Below, piece by piece: positions 25,290 to 34,100 of a stretch of DNA of 64,000 nt. A program made the translations under genes and the position numbers. The notes beneath the pieces are model-generated. The model did no database searches. It was not told where the DNA came from and was given only the letters and a program-made list of their open reading frames with translations. Position 1 is the stretch's first letter. Every line of letters starts with the position of its first letter. Location: assembly GCA_947630175.1 (NCBI GenBank), contig CANRGJ010000005.1, forward strand, positions 1 to 64,000. Reading direction: 5' to 3'. This stretch comes from an uncultured Ruminiclostridium sp. GTDB lineage: Bacteria > Bacillota > Clostridia > Oscillospirales > Ruminococcaceae.

Positions 25290-27191
25290 ATGTTGCAATA
25301 CTGTATTATGGGTCACCACACAGGTCTGCCCGACGGCGGAACAAACGGCGATATCGCAGGTGACGGCACTCTTCACGGGAGATTAAAGAGGAAGTATTTG
25401 GGCAGGAACGATTACAGTGCTTATAAAAATGAACTAAAAATTGAATTTCCCGAAATTGAAGAGCGCCTGAAAAAGCTTTTTCAAAACCATGATCGTGAGT
25501 CGATCGAAAAATATGCGTTTTTTACCCGATATATTTTTTCCTGCCTTACGGACGCAGATTATCTCGATACCGAAAAAGTGTATTCTCCCGATATTGACAG
25601 GGAATTAAAAAGCGATTTTGAAACGGCATATACTCTGCTTGACGAATGGCAGACAAATTTTCCCACCGACACCGAGCTTGAGCGCGCAAGACCACGCCTG
25701 CTGGAACAAGCGCTGCGCAATTCGGCAGACTCAAAGAGCATAAGTATACTCAATATGCCCACAGGAAGCGGAAAAACCTATTGCAGTCTTAAGCTTGCCT
25801 TTGAAAAGATAAGATCATCAGGGAAAAAGCGCATAATCTACGTCATTCCCTACACCAGCATAATCGAGCAGACTGCAAAATTTATCAACGATATTTTTGG
25901 CAATTTCGTCAATGTTCTTCAGCATCATTCAAATTACAGCTTTGAGCCTGATGAAAACGCCTCAGATGAGGAAGCGTCAACAGCGGAAAAGCTGCGCAGA
26001 TCCGCCGAGAACTGGGACGCTCCCATAATAGTTACCACAAGCGTACAGTTTTTTCAGTCCTTGTATCATTACAGAAGTTCTTCGTTAAGAAAGCTGCACA
26101 ATATGGCGGATTCCGTGATAATTTTTGACGAGGTACATCTGTTGCCCGTGAAGTTGCTTCAGCCCTGCCTGAGAGCTATCGGCTACGTAACAAAATATCT
26201 TAACAGCGAGGCGATATTTCTTTCAGCGACAATGCCTGATTATTCCGAATTGTTCAGAAGATATATGCCGGGCTGTGAATTTTCGGAGCTTATCTCTGAC
26301 AAGTCGGATTTTGCTTACTTTAAAAAATGTAAATACGCCTATTTAAAAGGCGCCGATTATGAAAGCGTTGCGGAAAAAGCTCAAGGCTTCAGATCAAGCC
26401 TGATAGTGGTCAATAAAAAAAAGACCGCCGCAGAGATATACAAATTGCTGTCGGGAAACCGTTTTCACCTGTCCGCATTTATGACTCCCAAACACCGTTC
26501 AGACGTTATTGAGAAGATCCGCACCTGCCTTAAAAACGAAGAGCAAGTCACCGTTGTTTCCACCTCCCTTATCGAAGCGGGCGTCGACCTGGATTTCGAG
26601 GCGGTTTTCAGAGAGGCGGCGGGACTTGACAGTATCCTCCAGTCAGGCGGTCGGTGCAACCGTGAGGGCAGGAACGAAAGCGGAAGCGTCTATATATTTG
26701 ATACAGGCGAGAAAATGAAAGGTGAATTTGAGATCCGCACCGAGATCGTGAGAGAACTGCTGGAGGAGGGCTATGATATTTCCTCCGACGCAGCTGTCAG
26801 AGAGTATTATGAAAGGCTTTTCAAAAATTACTATGACAGTATAGAAGATAATACCATATATACAGCAGGTATGGAGTTTGACAGAATCCCTTTCCGCAAA
26901 TACGCCGAAGACTTCCGTTTCATAAGTGAGGAGACCGTTAGCGTCGTGATAAATAACTGCGACGAAGCAAACAAAGCGCTGCAAAAAATACGTTCAGGCG
27001 GCTTGAAGTACAAGCGTGAATTGCAGCAATATTCCGTTTCGCTTCGTATTCGCGATGAATTTAAAACCGCAGCGGAAAAGGGTACCATAAGCGAGCTCTC
27101 AGATGGAGTATACGTTCTTGGCAACAACGATTATTATAATCCGGAAACGGGGCTTGATTCGTATGTGACAGATGACAAAATATTTGGCTGA
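25290..27191 (+). CDS. cas3: Cas3 remainder: end of HD domain plus helicase (broken gene)
   Basis: Same frame as the fragment before it. It contains the HH of the HD domain (MGHHTGL, codons 100-101 of the full gene) and an SF2 helicase: Walker A NMPTGSGKTYCS, motif II IIFDEVHLLP, motif III FLSATMPD, motif V STSLIEAGVDLDF and motif VI QSGGRCNREG. In type I interference Cas3 is recruited by Cascade to unwind and degrade target DNA. No RBS precedes ATG 25290 or 25308, so the helicase is probably poorly translated. Calling it a separate cas3' gene is unlikely, because the HD domain is cut in the middle. Confidence 0.85.
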   Translation: MLQYCIMGHHTGLPDGGTNGDIAGDGTLHGRLKRKYLGRNDYSAYKNELKIEFPEIEERLKKLFQNHDRESIEKYAFFTRYIFSCLTDADYLDTEKVYSPDIDRELKSDFETAYTLLDEWQTNFPTDTELERARPRLLEQALRNSADSKSISILNMPTGSGKTYCSLKLAFEKIRSSGKKRIIYVIPYTSIIEQTAKFINDIFGNFVNVLQHHSNYSFEPDENASDEEASTAEKLRRSAENWDAPIIVTTSVQFFQSLYHYRSSSLRKLHNMADSVIIFDEVHLLPVKLLQPCLRAIGYVTKYLNSEAIFLSATMPDYSELFRRYMPGCEFSELISDKSDFAYFKKCKYAYLKGADYESVAEKAQGFRSSLIVVNKKKTAAEIYKLLSGNRFHLSAFMTPKHRSDVIEKIRTCLKNEEQVTVVSTSLIEAGVDLDFEAVFREAAGLDSILQSGGRCNREGRNESGSVYIFDTGEKMKGEFEIRTEIVRELLEEGYDISSDAAVREYYERLFKNYYDSIEDNTIYTAGMEFDRIPFRKYAEDFRFISEETVSVVINNCDEANKALQKIRSGGLKYKRELQQYSVSLRIRDEFKTAAEKGTISELSDGVYVLGNNDYYNPETGLDSYVTDDKIFG

Positions 27192-27252
27192 ATTAAAATA
27201 AAAAAGAGAAGTACATTTTAAGCTTTGGGAAAATAAAAAAGTAGGTGATTAT

Positions 27253-27972
27253 ATGGGCTATGGATTTAAGATCGTTGTCGAAAGCGATTATGCCTTATTT
27301 ACCAGACCGTCTATGAAAACAGAGCGCGTCAGTTTTGACGTGCCCACCGTTTCAGCCCTTAAAGGTCTGATAGAATCTGTCTACTGGAAACCTCCGGTTC
27401 GCATTGTCATAGACAAGATCATTGTTTTCAATCCCATAAAATTCACAAACATCAGAAGAAACGAGGTAAAGAGCAAGGTCCCGCTTTCCGCTGTGAAAGG
27501 TCAGATGAAGGGCTCAGGTTCGCCGACAATATATACCTCGGAGGAACGCAGTCAGCGTTCGGCAATGATACTCAAAGACGTGAAGTACGGCATTGAGTTT
27601 CATTTTGAGCTTACGGGACTTAAATCCGACAGAGAGGACGAGTGCGAGGAAAAGCACTATAACATTATGCTCCGCAGATTGACGAACGGTCAGTTTTTCC
27701 GTCAGCCTTACTTTGGCTGTCGTGAATTTCCCGTAAAGCGGATAGAGCTTGTGGAGGAGTTTGACCTTTCGCAGGTGGACGATTCTCTCAAGGAAGATAT
27801 CGACCTGGGATATATGCTGTACGGTCTGAAATTTGAGGACAACGGTATTCCCGTAAACGGCGACTGGGAGTATCCGATATTTTCCGACAAAGCTGATGCG
27901 ATGTACTACCGTCCGCATATGATAGACGGTGTTATCGACGTTGCCCGTTACAGGGGAGGTATAGTATGCTGA
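27253..27972 (+). CDS. cas5c: Cas5c (type I-C)
   Basis: 239 residues of the Cas5d/Cas5c family: an N-terminal RAMP fold (GYGFKIVVESDYALFTRPSM) and SALKGLIESVYWKP, with the usual RNA-binding FTNIRRNEVKSKV segment. In type I-C, which lacks Cas6, Cas5c cuts pre-crRNA in the repeat stem and caps the 5' handle of the crRNA. The gene looks intact. ATG 27253 has gtaggtg upstream; the end overlaps cas8c by 7 nt. It is the only clearly undamaged processing gene besides cas7. Confidence 0.93.
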   Translation: MGYGFKIVVESDYALFTRPSMKTERVSFDVPTVSALKGLIESVYWKPPVRIVIDKIIVFNPIKFTNIRRNEVKSKVPLSAVKGQMKGSGSPTIYTSEERSQRSAMILKDVKYGIEFHFELTGLKSDREDECEEKHYNIMLRRLTNGQFFRQPYFGCREFPVKRIELVEEFDLSQVDDSLKEDIDLGYMLYGLKFEDNGIPVNGDWEYPIFSDKADAMYYRPHMIDGVIDVARYRGGIVC

Positions 27973-29549
27973 TAAACGCCTTATGCGAATACGAAAATTT
28001 AAGGGAAAAGACCGACTCCACGCCCGAGGGCTGGGAAAAGCAGTCTGTGCATTATCTGATAATTCTTTCCTCCGACGGCAGGATAGCGAACGTTCTTGAT
28101 ATTCGCACGCCTTACAAAGCCCATGATAAAAAGGGCAGGGAAAAGACGGCTTACAAGCCGAAAGACGTTCTGCTTCCAAAGCGCACGCAAAAGTCCGGCA
28201 TTGGTTCCAATTACGTTGAACACCGCGCTCTTTACATATTCGGGCTGAATTATGATAAGGAAAGCGGAAAATTTACTCCCGAAGACAAAACCGACAAAGC
28301 AAAGAAATCTCACAGCGCTTTTGTAAAGCACGAGCTTGAATTTATGAACGGGCTTGATTCTCCTGTTTGCAACGCTTACAGGAGCTTTATTGAAAGCTGG
28401 GTCCCTGAAAATGAGACCGAGAATCCTGCGCTTATGAAGCTCGGCAAAAACGTTGAAAATGCGTATTTCGCATTTTCACTCGGCGTCGGCAAGCCTTATC
28501 TTCAGGAGGACGCTCAGCTTAAGGAAAAATACAATGCGATCCTGTCCACTGAAACAAAGCGGCAAAGCGAAAGCGCCAACACTGCCGTATGCGGGATCTT
28601 AGGACAAAGGCTTCCTATTGCCAGACTTCACGATAAGGTGACGTTTCCGTTCGGACAACCCTCAGGAAGTCAGCTTGTCAGTATGAATGATACCGCTTTT
28701 GAGTCCTACGGCAAAACCCAGTCCTATAACAGCAACGTTTCCGAGCTTGCTATGAAAAAGTATACTTCTGCGCTGAAGTATCTTCTCAGCGACTCGGCTC
28801 ACCATTTTATTATAGGAAAAATGACCGTCATTTTATTTGCTATGAAAGAAAATGATACATCAGAATGTAATATGATACGAAAATTGACATCAGGGGCACA
28901 AAGCGCCGTTGACAGCGTAGCGGAAGGAGATATTAAAAGCGCAGGAGAACACATAAGATCAGGCGTTGCCCCGGATACGGAGCAGTTAGAGAGCGTTGAT
29001 AAAAACGCCGTTTTTTATATTGCGGGATTTACTCCCAACGGTCCTCGCATAAGTCAGAAATTTATCCTGAAAGACAGCTTCGGAAACATTGTGAAGAACC
29101 TGCAGAAGCATCAGGACGACCTTCGTATCAGAGAAGACTCCGACCGTCAGATATATTTCAGCGGAATAAAAAAAGAGCTTCTTCAGCCCAAAAAGGGCGG
29201 CAAAAGCGACAAGTCTTCAAATGATGACGTTCCGCCGCCCGTTATGTCAAGCATAATGCACGCTGCGTTTACAGGCTCAAAATACCCCGACGGTATGCTG
29301 GCGACCGTCATTGAAAGGATAAAAAGGGACAGCGACGACGATAAAAACAAATTCATAAAACTCAACGACACAAGAGTGGGAATGATAAAAGCCTGCCTTG
29401 TTCGTAAACATCGGGAGGAGGTGATCACTATGTCATGGAATACGGAAAATAAAAATCCTGCTTATCTCTGCGGAGGACTGTTTGCGATCTATGAAAAGAT
29501 ACAGCGTGATTCTGCCGAAAACACGCTTAACACCACCATCAAGGATTAA
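27966..29549 (+). CDS. cas8c: Cas8c (Csd1), truncated by an in-frame TAA
   Basis: The large subunit of type I-C Cascade (Csd1). It starts MLINALCEYENLREKTDSTP with DIRTPYKAHDKKGREK near the N-terminus. As read it ends at residue 527 with a TAA at 29547-29549. The next codons in the same frame read FFSSACSRPYVVFPRLAMLS and carry on to 29804 with text typical of the Csd1 C-terminus. The complete gene would be 27966-29804, about 612 residues, the usual length. Cas8c recognises the PAM; losing its C-terminal ~85 residues should damage Cascade. Confidence 0.9.
   Translation: MLINALCEYENLREKTDSTPEGWEKQSVHYLIILSSDGRIANVLDIRTPYKAHDKKGREKTAYKPKDVLLPKRTQKSGIGSNYVEHRALYIFGLNYDKESGKFTPEDKTDKAKKSHSAFVKHELEFMNGLDSPVCNAYRSFIESWVPENETENPALMKLGKNVENAYFAFSLGVGKPYLQEDAQLKEKYNAILSTETKRQSESANTAVCGILGQRLPIARLHDKVTFPFGQPSGSQLVSMNDTAFESYGKTQSYNSNVSELAMKKYTSALKYLLSDSAHHFIIGKMTVILFAMKENDTSECNMIRKLTSGAQSAVDSVAEGDIKSAGEHIRSGVAPDTEQLESVDKNAVFYIAGFTPNGPRISQKFILKDSFGNIVKNLQKHQDDLRIREDSDRQIYFSGIKKELLQPKKGGKSDKSSNDDVPPPVMSSIMHAAFTGSKYPDGMLATVIERIKRDSDDDKNKFIKLNDTRVGMIKACLVRKHREEVITMSWNTENKNPAYLCGGLFAIYEKIQRDSAENTLNTTIKD
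29430..29549 (+). CDS. cas11c: Internal Cas11c start within cas8c (truncated product)
   Basis: Inside cas8c, in frame, an unusually strong Shine-Dalgarno GGAGGTGATC precedes ATG 29430 (MSWNTENKNPAYLCGG). Type I-C is known to make its small subunit Cas11c from such an internal start. The intended product would run to 29804 (124 residues), but the in-frame TAA at 29547 cuts it to 39 residues. One mutation therefore hits two subunits. Confidence 0.7.
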   Translation: MSWNTENKNPAYLCGGLFAIYEKIQRDSAENTLNTTIKD

Positions 29550-29600
29550 TTTTTTTCATCTGCATGCTCAAGACCTTATGTTGTATTCCCCAGGCTTGCA

Positions 29601-29804
29601 ATGCTGTCAAACAATCATATGAGAAAGCTGGAGACAAATGCAACTGTTTTTTATTCAAAAATGATACAGGAAATTGTTGACGGACTGGATGGAGAATTTC
29701 CCAAAACTCTCAGTCTTGACGACCAGGGACGTTTTATCATCGGATATTACCAGATGAACCAAAAGCTTTATACTTCAAACAAAAAAGACGAAAGGACAGA
29801 ATGA
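29601..29804 (+). pseudogene. cas8c: Detached C-terminus of Cas8c/Cas11c
   Basis: Same frame as cas8c, 67 codons from the first ATG after the stop: HMRKLETNATVFYSKMIQEI, then LSLDDQGRFIIGYYQMNQ, a typical Csd1 C-terminal signature. No good RBS is present, and the ORF ends 1 nt before cas7. It is best read as the 3' end of the interrupted cas8c gene rather than a gene of its own. Confidence 0.8.
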
Positions 29805-29805
29805 T

Positions 29806-30669
29806 ATGGATAACGCTATCAAAAATAGATACGAATTTGTAATGCTCTTTGATGTGGAGAACGGAAATCCCAACGGGGACCCTGATGCGGGCAATATGCC
29901 CAGGACCGACCCTGAAACCTCAGTAGGCATTATTACCGACGTCTGCCTTAAAAGGAAGATAAGAAATTTTGTAGAGCTTTGCAAGGAGGGTGAACCCGGA
30001 TATAATATCCTCGTCAAAGCGGACCGTTCCCTCAATTCAAAATTCACCGAGGCGTATGACGCCTACGAGCTTGAAAAAGGTGTGAAAGGAAAAAAGACGG
30101 ATGACGTTAAAGCTGCGCAGGAGTATATGTGCAGGAACTATTACGACGTCCGCACCTTCGGCGCTTTAATGAGCACGGGCGATGACCAGTGCGGTGTTGT
30201 TAGAGGTCCTGTTCAGATAACTTTTGCAAAGAGTCTTGACCCTGTGTATGTTCAAGATCTTACAATTACACGTCAGGCGGTGACCACTGAAAAGGACTTT
30301 GAGGAAAAGAAGTCGGAAATGGGCAAAAAGAGCATAGTTTCCTACGGACTTTACCGTGCGGAGGGATATATTTCCGCAAAGCTTGCTCAAAAGGTAACAG
30401 GTTTTTCCGAAGACGACCTTGAACTGCTCTGGACTGCGATAATCAATATGTTTGAATACGACAGGAGCGCCGCAAGGGGAAAAATGTGCATGAGAAAGTT
30501 ATACGTTTTCAAACATGATTCCGAATTGGGAAACGCCCCCGCGCAAGCTCTCTTTGACAAGATAAAGGTGGAGAGAACCTGCAGCTCTGTTCCGAGAAGC
30601 TTCACCGATTACACCGTAACCGTGGATTATGATATGCCTGCGGGAGTGGAGCTTATCGAGAAGATATGA
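29806..30669 (+). CDS. cas7c: Cas7c (Csd2), Cascade backbone subunit
   Basis: 287 residues with the Csd2/Cas7 start MLFDVENGNPNGDPDAGNMP, which belongs to the RNA-binding palm, then RGPVQITFAKSLDPV and the C-terminus PRSFTDYTVTVDY. Several copies coat the crRNA spacer. The gene appears intact. In complete I-C loci cas4-cas1-cas2 follow; here the stop is only 11 nt from a truncated CRISPR repeat. Confidence 0.93.
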   Translation: MDNAIKNRYEFVMLFDVENGNPNGDPDAGNMPRTDPETSVGIITDVCLKRKIRNFVELCKEGEPGYNILVKADRSLNSKFTEAYDAYELEKGVKGKKTDDVKAAQEYMCRNYYDVRTFGALMSTGDDQCGVVRGPVQITFAKSLDPVYVQDLTITRQAVTTEKDFEEKKSEMGKKSIVSYGLYRAEGYISAKLAQKVTGFSEDDLELLWTAIINMFEYDRSAARGKMCMRKLYVFKHDSELGNAPAQALFDKIKVERTCSSVPRSFTDYTVTVDYDMPAGVELIEKI

Positions 30670-30680
30670 ACAATCTGGCA

Positions 30681-30976
30681 GTCAATACGGGGCGTGTGAG
30701 TTGAAATACCAAAACCAGCTTTGGAGAACTATGCTCTGTTGGGTCACGCCCCACGCGGGGCGTGTGAGTTGAAATTTGCAGAAGATACTTCAAGCCCTCT
30801 GGCTGAAGCGTCACGCCCCACACGGGGCGTGTGAGTTGAAATCAACCTGCTTGCCGCCTACGAGGAACGGTGCATGTCACGCCCCACACGGGGCGTGTGA
30901 GTTGAAATCGATATTTTCTTTTTGTTGTTTCGCTTGAGCAAGGGTTACGCCCCACACGAGGAATGTGATTTGAAAT
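30681..30976 (+). CRISPR. Short type I-C CRISPR array: 5 repeats, 4 spacers
   Basis: The 33-nt repeat starts GTCACGCCCCACACGGGG and ends TGTGAGTTGAAAT. Copies: 30681-30707 (27 nt, 5' part lost), 30743-30775 (one change), 30810-30842, 30876-30908, and 30944-30976 (degenerate last repeat with several changes). Spacers are 35, 34, 33 and 35 nt: 30708-30742, 30776-30809, 30843-30875, 30909-30943. The palindromic CGCCCC/GGGGCG core is the hairpin cut by Cas5c. No AT-rich leader lies between cas7 and the array. Confidence 0.95.
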
Positions 30977-31042
30977 AACAAATTTATTATCACAGGCAAA
31001 AAGCAAGCGACGCCAATATTCTGTCAACATAAATAACCAAAT

Positions 31043-31077
31043 AAAAAACCACCGCCCCTCTCCACGAGAGGGGCGGT
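31043..31077 (-). terminator. Terminator of the S8 protease gene
   Basis: Perfect stem ACCGCCCCTCTC-cac-GAGAGGGGCGGT (31051-31077), followed in minus-strand direction by ggTTTTTTattt. Confidence 0.85.
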
Positions 31078-31101
31078 AATTCATATCCATTTATCCACTG
31101 T

Positions 31102-34100
31102 TTACTTTTTTGAACGTTTCTTCATCTTAGGAGAAAGAACAAACATACCCACAGCGGAAGCGGCCATAGCCGATGCCCAGAACACAGGAAGCCCGTTTGC
31201 GGTATTGGGATTGTCGTCGGGCTCATCAGGAGCAGGAGGCTCAGGCTCAGGCTCACTGGGCGTAGGAGGCGTGGGCGGATTGGGAGTAGGCTCGACAGGC
31301 TTTTTCCAGTCGGGCATAATAGGCTCCTCAACAGGCTCACGAACGAACACGCCGTTGTAATAAGCGTCACCCATAGCATAAACCGTCGTAAGACTTGCGT
31401 CGTTTACGTCAAAGAGGTACAGGTAAGGCTCAGGCGTATCGCCGTTGCCGTAAATTCCGCCGCCCGCAAAGTCACGCACAGCGTATATCAGACCTGTCAT
31501 CTCGTCCACGAAGAAGCTGCGGCTGCTTGAAGGCTCGCTCCAGTAGCCCTGTACCAGTGCGACGGAAGTAAGCTCGCCTGTTTCAACGTCGATAGCGGTG
31601 AACATACCGGTATCAAAAGCGTTTACAGCATAAAGCTGACCGTCTATAACCACCAGGTTGCTGAACGCAAGCTCTTCGGACTCAGTTATTACGGTAAGCT
31701 CGCCAGTTGTAACGTCCACCTCATAGAGGAAGGAGTATGCGCAGTAGAATCCGTATTCTGAAACCGTCATTGCGTTTGCGGCAAGATACATCTTTCCGTT
31801 TTCAGCGTTATACGCCATATCCACGGGAGTAACAGGATAGCTTTCGCCGTCCCAGCTTTCATATGCGCCGAATTCGACCTGACCCAGCTTTGTTCTCTCA
31901 AAGGTGTACGGGTCGATAGAGTAGAATCCGCCGTCAACGCCGTAAGCGTAGATAACGTCCTCGCTCTGAACGTAGTAGGAAGCCTTCAGCAGCTCTTCGC
32001 CCTCTGCGTCCTTGCGTACAGTGGTAGGAACGCCGCTTTCGTCAAAGCTTACCCACTGTGCGTTAGTCTCGTCATAAGCAAATACCTTGCGTTTAACGGA
32101 GGGAACGATAATAGTTATCGTTGCGGTGTGACCCTTGCTGTCTGTTACCGTTACGGTAGCAACGCCGGGTGCAACGCCCGTAACAACGCCGTTTTCGTTC
32201 ACGGTGACGATAGAGGTATCGCTTGACGTCCACACGAGAGTGTCGTCAACGCTGCTTACGCTGACAGGCAGTACGGTGGCATTAAGCTCAGCCTTTTCGC
32301 CCACGGGAACGACCTCGGTATCCTTATCAAATACAACGCCTTCGGGTTCAACGTTTTCGGGAATAACAGGAGCTTCACCGGGAACTGTGTACAGCGAGGT
32401 AACAATAGAGCCGCCTGCAACCATACCAAGCTCGGTAGCAGTACCTGTTTCAAGGTCTACCAGATACAGACCGCCCGTCACGCTGTCAACGTCGGTATAA
32501 GTCCAGTAGGTGTTTCCTGTATTGGTATCAAAGTGCATACTCTGCAAGCCCGTGCAGTTAGTAAGACCTGTCGGACCTACTTCCTCAGCGTCGGCAGTAT
32601 CACTGCTCAGCTTGTAAAGCGTGCCTTCCTCGCTTACTGCGTACAGCTGACCCTTATCGTCGCAGGCAACTGCCACCAGCGTAAGGTCAGTGTCGCCGAC
32701 TACTGTAACGTCGCCTGTTTCAGTGTCTATTTCGAGGAGCTTTCCGCCTGATTCAACTGCAAAGAGAGTTCCTCTTGTGTAGTCAAACGCCATATCACGG
32801 ATAGAGTATGTGATACGTCCCAGCGTTTCAGCGGTAAAGTCCGCCTCGGTATCAAACGTCATCAGGTAGGTGTAGTATTCCTCGTTTTCATCTGCGTCCT
32901 GAACGTATGCATAGATCTTTCCGTCATAATATGCGCCTGCGAAAACGGAAGTCTCCGTCTCAAAGAGATCCTGATTAACAACATCTGCCATCATAGGATC
33001 GATATCGCTGAAGCTTATCCACAATCCGTAAGGAGAACCTGAATAATCCTGGAGTATATTTCCGTAAAGATTTCCTGCGGGAGGAAGTACCTTTACTTCA
33101 GCAGTCAGGGTTATATCGCCCACCTTGACCGTCAGTGTGGTCTTGCCGGGCTTCAGACCGCTGATAACGCCGTCCTCGCTTACGGTAGCAAGAGAAGTGT
33201 CTGCTATCTCATAGGTTATTGTGCTGCTGGAGTTCCAGGGCTCAACGTCCACGCTTACAGCGGCTTTTCCGCCTGCAAGAACTTGTATAAGCTCAGGCAT
33301 TGAAGCGTCGGTCGCCTTTACGTCGGGAACGTCGGGTTCGTTTTCAACGATCTCCAGCAGACCCATATTCATAGCCATTCCTTCAAGCTCCATCTGCAGG
33401 ATACCGCCGATATATACGCTGTCAAAGGTCTCGGCGTCTATCCATACCAGCTGACCCCAGTCGTTAGCCCAGAACAAAGCGTCGTTTGCGTCTGAGTAAA
33501 CCAGAGAAGCGTAGCCCGCAGGACCTATCTCCACAGGTATGGGAGCAGAGTCGGTTACGTTGAATTCGCCGTCATTCAGCTCAGCCTTTACCATCTGGAG
33601 CTCGTAGAAATCATTGATAGAAACGAAGTAGAAATTGCCAGAATAGTCTATCGCCATTCCGTAAGAGGGCTGACCTATGACAGAGGTGTCGATCTGCGAA
33701 ACTGTCTGTGTTTTGCCGTTATTTACGTTTATCTTCACCAACTCATATGTGGTGATTCTCTCCCACATTGAGCCGACAGTGGTCTCCTTTATACCGTACA
33801 TAAATCCGTCGGCATAGTTAAAGGCCATTGCGGTTATCATCGGTTCGGCGTTACCCACCTTTACGCCATTCATCGTATCAGCGTCCAGCTTGTAGTAGCT
33901 GCCGCCTGCGTCATATGCGTAAACCTTTCCGTCACGGTAAGCGGCGGCGGTTATCGCATAGCTCGGGCTGATACTGTCAAACATCACGCTTGCGGAAGCG
34001 TCAGAAGCGTCCACCTTGATGAACTGATAGTAACCTGATGCGTCAAAGAGCCTCAGATCGCCCTTGGGGTCGATAACACGGAAGTAGCATTCAGCGGTGA

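Noticed and set aside
25290-27191. Split cas3''/cas3' arrangement
   Set aside because: The stop cuts through the HD domain itself, and the second part keeps HD-domain histidines, so it is not a natural domain boundary.
25272-29549. TAA recoded as a sense codon in the cas genes
   Set aside because: TAA ends many intact genes in the window (clpB, the recombinase, the SdpI-like gene). Two nonsense mutations fit locus decay better.
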